Assembly (NCBI GenBank): GCA_948567375.1
Contig: OX419757.1
Span: forward strand, 13,640,001 to 13,704,000
Source of the DNA: Lunularia cruciata
Lineage: Eukaryota; Streptophyta; Marchantiopsida; Lunulariales; Lunulariaceae
Length of the DNA: 64,000 nt
Reading direction: 5' to 3'
Within the stretch, counting starts at the first letter, position 1, and the number at the start of each line of letters is the position of its first letter. Below the pieces are notes generated by a model that was not told the DNA's origin, did not search any database, and saw only the letters and a list, made by a program, of their open reading frames with translations. A program made the position numbers and the translations under genes. Of the stretch, positions 57,288-64,000 are shown piece after piece.

Positions 57288-58310
57288 ATGACCATGAAGG
57301 CATTGAAAATTCAAGTATGTACCTTTAGGAACAATCAAGCAATGAAAGAAGGGGAACCATCCCAAAACTTGGTACCAACGGCCAAAGTACTTAGAGAGTC
57401 AGTCATGCCAATGATACCAACCCTAGTCAACAATGAAGCCACATTGTCATTATGGATAAAGAAGATGTGCAACATCAAGCCTTATAAGGGACAATGTTCC
57501 ATGAGAGCAATGGAAAATTGGATTTCAAGAATGAATCTATATTTTCAATTATTCACAACTGAGATCACCAACCATTCCGCAAGCATGTTTGCATGTGGGT
57601 ACTTGACCTATAAAGCCCTGATATGGTATGATGCTTGGGAAAAATCAATGTTAGCAAAAGGAAGAGAGATAACATGGATGGTAATGCAAGAAAGGCTACT
57701 AAAGAATTTTCAATCCATGGATTCTATGTAGATGCAGAATCCGACTATGGAGGTTGAAGCAAACAAATAGCATACAAGAGTATATGGATGCATTTCTTGA
57801 TATATAGGTGGTGATAATTGATATGAGTCCAACAAAAGCTCTTGAAAATTTCAAATGGGGGTTAAAAGAGCAAATTCATCTAGAGATAATGGTACAAAAT
57901 CCTCATATTTTTTTGAAGCCATTGCCTACGCTCAAAGAATAGCATGGGTGCTTTAAGGAGGTGAAAGTGTAGTCTTGAGTCAACACTATCAAGCTCAAAC
58001 ACTGCACTTTGGTGGACTAGTTCCTATGGTATTGGGCAACATTCAGTTCTAAGATTGAGTAGCATGATTGCTCCAAGGAGAACAAGGGCGGGTCAAAGAA
58101 AGGAGAGATGGAGTCCCACAAGGAGAAGGGGCTTGAGCAAAAAAATAATGTTTCTACAATTATAGCTGAGTTGAGCACATTACCATAAATTTTCATACTT
58201 TTCTTCCTAGAGGTCCTTGGCCTCCATACAAGTAACCTTTGAACAACATGGAGAGACAAATTGAAGAGAATGATATTGAAATTACATTGAAAAACAAAGA
58301 TTGCCAATAA
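57288..58310 (+). pseudogene. Chr2 gag
   Basis: 147-residue frame 57288-57731 carries the retrotransposon gag domain (MENWISRMNLYFQLF, YLTYKALIWYDAWEK, WMVMQERLLKNFQ). Downstream a degenerate zinc-knuckle zone is visible near 58150-58200. The frame is stopped after MDSM. Confidence 0.8.
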
Positions 58311-58419
58311 ATGTACCTTATGTCCTTATATGCTCAATACAGAAGAGTAAAAGCAAGGAGAGGAAGAGAAAGAGTGTGCAAAGGTGGAGGAAAACAAATG
58401 CACAACTAATTGCCATAAA

Positions 58420-58900
58420 TGGAGTCTTAAAAGACAATCATGTGAGAGTATTAATAGACCTTGGAGCAACAAAGAATTTTTCATCTTGTTTTGTTGCAAT
58501 AAGGAGATGGAACTAGAGAAAGATAAAAATAATATGAAGTAGAGTTACTTAATGGTTAGACTGAGAGGATTGAATCATTACCTAGAAAGATAACACTCTT
58601 TATAAGAAATTATCAAGAAGCAATTGAGTGGCAAGTTATATGGTTAGCATGTTACAATGTGATCTTAGGCATGTTGTGGATGGAGACTTGACAGTCAAAT
58701 GGAGAAAGAAAATAGTGAGAACTAGCCAATAGAAGATCTTTGGGGTTTTAAAGGAAGATCACAAAGGCAAGAACTAATTCTCTATATCATAGGGATAACA
58801 TCTATTGGTAAGACAAATAGATGTTTCATGGGTCTAATAAGAGAAGTCCAGAGTGCACAATTCAATGGATAAATTCTTGAAATTGAAAGATGTGCTCAAT
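58420..58900 (+). pseudogene. Chr2 protease
   Basis: VRVLIDLGATKNFSSC is the retropepsin active-site region (Asp-Leu-Gly in place of Asp-Ser/Thr-Gly). The second half is in another frame near 58650-58700. The sequence near 58577-58592 (TACCTAGAAAG) is the uninterrupted equivalent of the E1 target site in Chr1. Confidence 0.7.
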
Positions 58901-60240
58901 GAGTTTCAAGATGTCTCTTTAGATGATTTACCTTTAGGATTACCACCAAAAAGGAGGGTAGATCATAAAATGAGATACTTATTGGGAAAACACCTCCTTA
59001 TAAGGCCCCATATTGGTTATAATCCCATGAGTGGAAGGAGTGTAAGGCTCAAATCAAAGATATGCTATAGAAAAGGTTTATCTAACCCAACATATCATCA
59101 TATAGGGCTCTTGTCTTATTTGTGAGAAGAAGAATGGGACAATACATATGTGCATTGATTATTGGAGACTAAATCAACAAATGGTGAAGAACAAATACCC
59201 ATTACCTTGCAAGGATGACTCATTTGATTAACTCAATAGGTCAAAACACTTCACCAAACTTGATCCATAGAGTGGTTATAACAAAATCAGGATTGTAGAG
59301 GAAGACATATACAAAATTGTCTTTCGACAAGGTATGGTCACTTTGACTACTAGGTGATGTCATTTGGCCTCACCAACCACTTTCATGATTTTGATGAATG
59401 ATATATTTTATCCATACTTGGATAAATCTTTATAACTTTCCTGAATGATATCTTAGTCTACAATAGGATGATGATGGAGCACAAGCAACATTTGCAAGAA
59501 GTCTTCTAAATTCTATGAGAAAATCAATTGTATGCCAAAATCTTAAAGTGAAAGTTTGACAAGTCTGAATAGATTAATTGGGGCATAGAGTAATCTTAAA
59601 GTGTAGAAGGTATCCAAGTGTTTACAAAAAAATAAAGGTCATTCAAAAATGGGATGATCTAGAAGATCAGACTCAACTCAAGAGTTTCTTTGGATTGATG
59701 GGGTTTTATCATCAATTTTTCAAGGATTTCTTCAAGGTCACAAAACCTCTAATACCTCTATTTGGCAAGGAGAAGAAATGGATGTGGGAATTCACACAAG
59801 AATTGGTCTTTCAAGAATTGAAAGATGGATTAGTACATACACCAATCTTGAAATGGTATGACCCAAAATTTCCAATCAAGTTGGCTATAGATGCATCAAA
59901 CATTACAATAAGAGTAATCCTACAACAAGAATGACATGATGGATGGCACTAATTGCATATTTCTCTCAAAAGCTATTATCGGTAAAACATAACTATCATA
60001 CCACCAAATGAGAAGATTTGGCCATTGTTCTTGCAACCAAGCATTGGAAGCATTAACTTAGCCAAACGACATTGATAGTGGAGACAAACCACAAGCCTCT
60101 AGTCTACCTTGAGACACAAAAAGATCTATATCATAGACAAATTTGGTGGGCAAAGTGGAGATGAGGATTCAACATGATGATCACATATGTAGAAGGCAAG
60201 AAGCAACTTGTAGATGCATTCACCTAGATGCCTAACAACA
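58901..60240 (+). pseudogene. Chr2 RT and RNase H
   Basis: Lead-in FQDVSLDDLPLGLPPKRRVD, then MCIDYWRLNQQMVKNKYPLP, then damaged catalytic YxDD region, then KPLIPLFGKEKKWMWEFTQE with LAIDASNITIRVILQQE (RNase H start) in frame 59578-59934, and ETNHKPLVYLE. Many stops. Confidence 0.8.
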
Positions 60241-60369
60241 AACAATCTGGTGGTAAGGTCAAGATGAACCCAAAATTTTGGCCAGGGATTCTTACTTCTA
60301 CAAAAATTGACCCACAGATTGTCAAAACTCAATCATCCAAAGGCATAACCAATACTCAAAGACTCACAT

Positions 60370-62055
60370 TTTGAGATAACATGTTATGGATTCCATATGC
60401 CACAAATATAAGAACCACTATACTAGAAAAATATCATGATTCTACCATTGCAAGTCAAGTTGGAGTGGAAAAGACCTTAGATGCAGTCAAATGCCATAAT
60501 TATTGGCCCAAGATGAGCAATGATGTGATGGAGTATGTATGAAGTTGTATACTATAAAAGACCAAGACCAAGACCAAGACCAAGGAGAGAAATAGGAGAA
60601 TAGAAACTCACATTGGTACATTTGAATGAGGGAAAACTCCGAATGCCTAGCATGAGCTTTGGCTTTGGTATTTATACGTAGCATACAAAGCCCTTGAGAA
60701 GCTTCTCAAGAAGCTTACTCGAGCTGCTTTCTTAGAGTGCAAGCCAAGTTAACTAGGAAGCTTCTCAAGAAGTTGCCTACTTGGCGTGCAAGGTAAGCTA
60801 GTTAGAAGCTTCTAGAAGCTTCCTTCTAGAAGCTACCTGCTTGGGGCACAAGTTAACTAGTTGGGAAGCTTCCTAAGAAGCTTCCTAGATACTTCTAGAA
60901 TATTCTAGGCTAATTGGGCTTATTCTCTACTTTGTTAGCCTTACTAACTATGTCGCTAAACTCCATATTGTTACGCCTACTCTATCAACAAAATAAACCT
61001 TCTATCAAGCTCCCGCATGACTCCTTTCAACCACTCCTTACTCCTGAACAACATCAAGAATATGCAAACATGGATTTGGTTTGTGAACAACCCAAGACCA
61101 CCTCAAGGTTTGACTCCATCATAGTCTTTGTTGACCAAATCAGCAAAATGATTCATGTGCATCCTACCACTAAGGACGTGACTGCTCCATAAGTAGCTCA
61201 ATTGTATTTAACTCCAACCTTTTCTTACCATGGCTTGTCTTGAGTGCTCATCATCGATAGAAGCACTCAATTCACTAGTTTTTTTTGGAGAACACTCTTT
61301 GGTATCTTCTAAACCAAATTGGCCATATCCACAACTCATCATCTACAAACCAATGGACAAATAGAGCAAGCTAATCATACTATTGAGGACATGCTCCGGA
61401 GCTTCACCTTAGATGAGCAAGAGAGGTGGGACACCTTACTTCCATTGGCAAAATTTGCCTACAACAATTTAATGAACGTATCCACAAAGGTCACACCATT
61501 CTTGGTCATGTATGGAGAGCATCCTTTCACACCTTTGATCTTGATGAAGATTTGTCCGGTGGCTACCAAGGTTGATGTTGTCAACACTTTTGTTTCTAGA
61601 ATCTAACAAGGTGTAGAGAAGCACAAGTTGCATATTGCCCAAAATCAACAAAAGTAATATGCATATGCATATTGCCAGCACATGGAGTTCAATGTTGAGG
61701 ATCAAGTCTAGCTATCCACAACCAACCCCACATTAGTTGGCCCTTGTAAGCTTAGACCTTGTTTTATTGGACCTTTTCCCTCCTTCGTTGAATTGGCATA
61801 ATGACTTATCACCTTGAGCTACCACCACACATGAAGATCCATCCAATGTTCTATATTTCCTTTCTATGCAAATATGCAGTCCGATCACCCCACTTTCCTT
61901 TCATACAAGAAGTTAGACTTTGTCCAACACTCATTGATGGCACATAGGAATATGAAGTCAAATGCATTTTCCAAAAATGCATCCATGGTACCTACCATCT
62001 ATGTGTGGAATATCTTGTACATTGGAAAGGATACCCATTGTATGAGGCAACATAG
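60370..62055 (+). pseudogene. Chr2 integrase and chromodomain
   Basis: Zinc-domain remnant near 60400-60545, split by the insertion, then DSIIVFVDQISKMIHVHPTT and, in frame 61319-61606, TNGQIEQANHTIEDMLRSF with the third catalytic Glu and a well-preserved C-terminal core. A shifted frame reads EYLVHWKGYPLYEAT then TAG (62053-62055) where Chr1 has Trp: the chromodomain. Inactive. Confidence 0.8.
60548..60974 (-). mobile_element. LTR-like insertion in Chr2 integrase, rich in heat-shock-element-like motifs
   Basis: About 430 bp absent from Chr1 (which reads AAGCTGCCTACTC across the site). On the minus strand it shows several GAAGCTTC and TCTAGAAGCTTC blocks (60695-60900), then TATAAATA (60669-60677), then four AGACCA/TGGTCT units near the end: promoter-like order of an LTR. 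Ends and target duplication are unclear, so a solo LTR is likely but not proven. Confidence 0.5.
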
Positions 62056-62137
62056 GAGCAAACAACCAACTTTACCCATGCATCGATGTTAGTGCAATCT
62101 TTTGAGCAACAAATTTGCAATGAGGATGTTGCATTTT

Positions 62138-62150
62138 AAAAGGGAGGAGG
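62138..62150 (+). other. Chr2 polypurine tract
   Basis: AAAAGGGAGGAGG just before the 3' LTR. Confidence 0.8.
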
Positions 62151-62152
62151 TT

Positions 62153-62741
62153 TGTAATACTAGTAGCTAGACATATTACAAAGAGGTAGAAATTGGCTTG
62201 GTAACATTTGGAAGGTTGTTATATACCATGGACTAAGTAGATCAGATCAAGGTGTCACCAAAAGAGTACTTCCACTATTAGTGTAGGAGTAGAAAATGCC
62301 TTAAAAACTTCAAAGCCAATTTTGGAGACCTAAATGGATGAATTAGGTCTAAAAAATAATTCGATCCCCTACCTTTTGGATCAAAAGGCTTGCCTCCCTC
62401 CCAAGTTCATCTTGTCAAGAGCTTTCCAATGATACCTCACCCATGCAATTTTGAGTGTCCTACAGGAAGATTCTCTAAAGATTCTTTCTAGTCAAACTTG
62501 TTTGACCAACCAGATAAGACAAGGACCAACATGTCACTCATCAATACAACTAATCTAACGGTAGAGCTTGCTAACATATCACCAATCCATATATCTGCTC
62601 CAAGGGTGGAGCTTCCTTTGAGTGGATCCTCTTTGCTATATAATAAAGACAAGGTGCTCCTTTGGGGCATATGAGTATTGAGTATTGAGTGTTGAATCTT
62701 TGTGTTTCCCTTGGGGTTTCTCATATCCTTGGAATATTACA
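62153..62741 (+). repeat. Chr2 3' LTR
   Basis: 589 bp, TGTAATACT...TTACA, matching the Chr1 LTRs along its length, with the TATATAATAAAGACAAGG box near 62636. Confidence 0.85.
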
Positions 62742-64000
62742 ATGATCTCTTAGATAGAAGACTTTGCTAAAAGGAAATCCACCAATTTAGAGCCAAGACT
62801 AGGCAATAGACTACTTGCTTGTGACGAGGTTGGTTTATCACAAGCTCAAGGACTCCTTGATGCCTCATAAGTTCATCTTTGCTATAGCAGATGTTACTTA
62901 TAATTACAACATAAAGGAGCATAAGTATAATGAAATGTGTTATTTCACAAAGGAGGATGTTTTGATATGGTGTCTAGTTTTAAGTAAGTCCAACAACCAA
63001 TTGTTGGGCTATTGTCCCCTTACACTCCTCAATATTTTCTATTATGGAGAAGATGTTGAATTTTTTTTATCTTGGTGTAGACTCATTATTTGTTAATTAT
63101 TTAATATATAATTTATTAAATACATTTCTTTTTTGTCTATTAATTTTGGTTCTTTTTAACATTTCTCAAGCACTGCCTTCTACATAGGATGTTCAGATGG
63201 AGGACAGAGGAAGAAGCTACAGATGAAGGAGGAGAGCAAGAGAATATAGTTACTTAGATAGTGTAATTTGAAAGTATAAGTTTAAGAAAGTATAAGTATA
63301 AGTTTAAGAAAATGATTCACTCACAAAAGTTGTCCATGGATTATATGCAAGCAACCATTTTTGACAAGTTATTACTTTATTAATATTATGCATTTTATTA
63401 CAAGAGATTGTTAGGTTTCAATGTGTTGATGCTTTACTAAATATAATTTTAGATGTCTGAATGATAGTCATTAAGAGGATAGATTTATTCTATAACTTTT
63501 TTCATATTTAAATATATTGTCTATTTTGTGCATTCAAAATGAAAAAATGACTTCTTGATTAGACTTTTGAATTGTGCTAGCTCAATTAAGCACTTAACAT
63601 CCAAACCTATTTTAAAAGGTTGGCTATTTATAAGAGATTACGACAAGGGTGGGCAAAGAGACTTCAAGGAGGCAAACTAATGCAATAGGGGGTTTCAGAA
63701 ATTATGAAGTTCTGTATATTTTCATATAGGTTTTTACAAAGTGTTGACTAAATCAATATGTGTGCGGGTAGGGGGAAGAAAAGGACCCACTATGGATTTT
63801 TGGCCAAGTTCCTTATTATTAGCAAACTCCATAACTGATGGTTTGTAGGAAATAAGGGATATGGAGGTTTTAGTTGGCACACCATAAAGCATTAATTACA
63901 ATTTAGAGTTAATAAAGTGCCTGGTTTAGGGTGAATCTGGTCAGGGCCGGTTGCCGCCTGGCGCAATGTGTTTATTTAGGATTAAATGGGATTTTGCACA
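62742..64000. other. AT-rich DNA with a weak terminal-exon candidate
   Basis: An open frame at 62815-63096 is short and unrecognised. After an acceptor-like site near 63193 a frame reads WRTEEEATDEGGEQENIVT and stops at about 63255, with the acidic composition of a protein C-terminus. No link to the candidate exons near 46 kb can be shown. The remainder holds nothing recognisable. Confidence 0.25.

Larger units (their letters stand above)
56282..62741 (+). mobile_element. Chr2: decayed chromovirus
   Basis: Same family as Chr1. 5' LTR 56282-56614 (shortened internally), primer site, Gag, protease, RT, RNase H, integrase, chromodomain, polypurine tract, 3' LTR 62153-62741. Flanks GATGA on the left and ATGAT on the right are consistent with an ATGAT duplication that has lost or gained one base. 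It lacks both insertions found in Chr1 and so gives their pre-insertion state. It has its own insertion at about 60548-60974. It starts 84 bp after E2's right target duplication. Confidence 0.85.

Noticed and set aside
60556-60585. (AGACCA)n run as a microsatellite of interest
   Set aside because: Only four units, inside the LTR-like insertion; simple slippage.

Overview
The window is a gene-poor, AT-rich stretch of a eukaryotic nuclear genome, most likely a land plant with a large, repeat-rich genome. The evidence is nested Ty3/gypsy LTR retrotransposons (including chromodomain-bearing chromoviruses with an initiator-Met primer site), plant-type CCCTAAA motifs, and almost no intact reading frames. 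There is no rRNA, CRISPR or bacterial-style operon. I cannot name the species. No functional host gene is convincingly visible, only one or two candidate exons near 45.8-46.3 kb.

Layout. 1-22.8 kb is AT-rich intergenic DNA with decayed coiled-coil reading frames (3.6-4.2 kb minus, 17.3-18.9 kb plus), a diverged tandem array (8.0-8.5 kb) and a 20-bp minisatellite (13.0 kb). 22,776-41,025 is a decayed chromovirus (Chr1, plus strand). It is interrupted by a 10.6-kb element E1 (25,353-35,916, minus strand) and by a 1.36-kb insertion (36.3-37.7 kb). 41.0-46.2 kb holds an LTR relic, a minus-strand integrase relic and the candidate exons. 46,280-56,193 is E2, a second copy of the E1 family on the plus strand. 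56,282-62,741 is a second chromovirus (Chr2), itself carrying a 0.43-kb insertion rich in heat-shock-element-like motifs. 62.7-64 kb is AT-rich with one possible short exon.

The remarkable content is the E1/E2 family. Its polyprotein order is Gag (two zinc knuckles, RG-rich spacer), protease, a DNMT3-like cytosine-5 DNA methyltransferase (motifs I, IV, VI, VIII, IX and X in unpermuted order), reverse transcriptase, RNase H, DDE integrase, and a C-terminal PHD finger. The element would thus carry both a writer of DNA methylation and a probable histone-tail reader. Both copies are dead: stop codons and small frameshifts interrupt every domain, many arising by C-to-T changes.

The ends are equally unusual. 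Instead of two identical LTRs each copy is X - internal - Y - (2 bp) - X - Y (X about 449 bp, Y 106-123 bp), the split-direct-repeat arrangement known from tyrosine-recombinase retroelements. Yet the element encodes a DDE integrase and is flanked by 4-bp target duplications (CCTT for E1, AGCT for E2). Directly after the 5' X there is no tRNA-type primer site. Instead there is a 15-nt stretch perfectly complementary to the predicted first 15 nt of the transcript, 28 nt downstream of a TATA box. This implies Tf1-like self-priming. The leader also carries an antisense tRNA-like segment. These features are shared by two independently inserted copies, so they belong to the family rather than to one accident.
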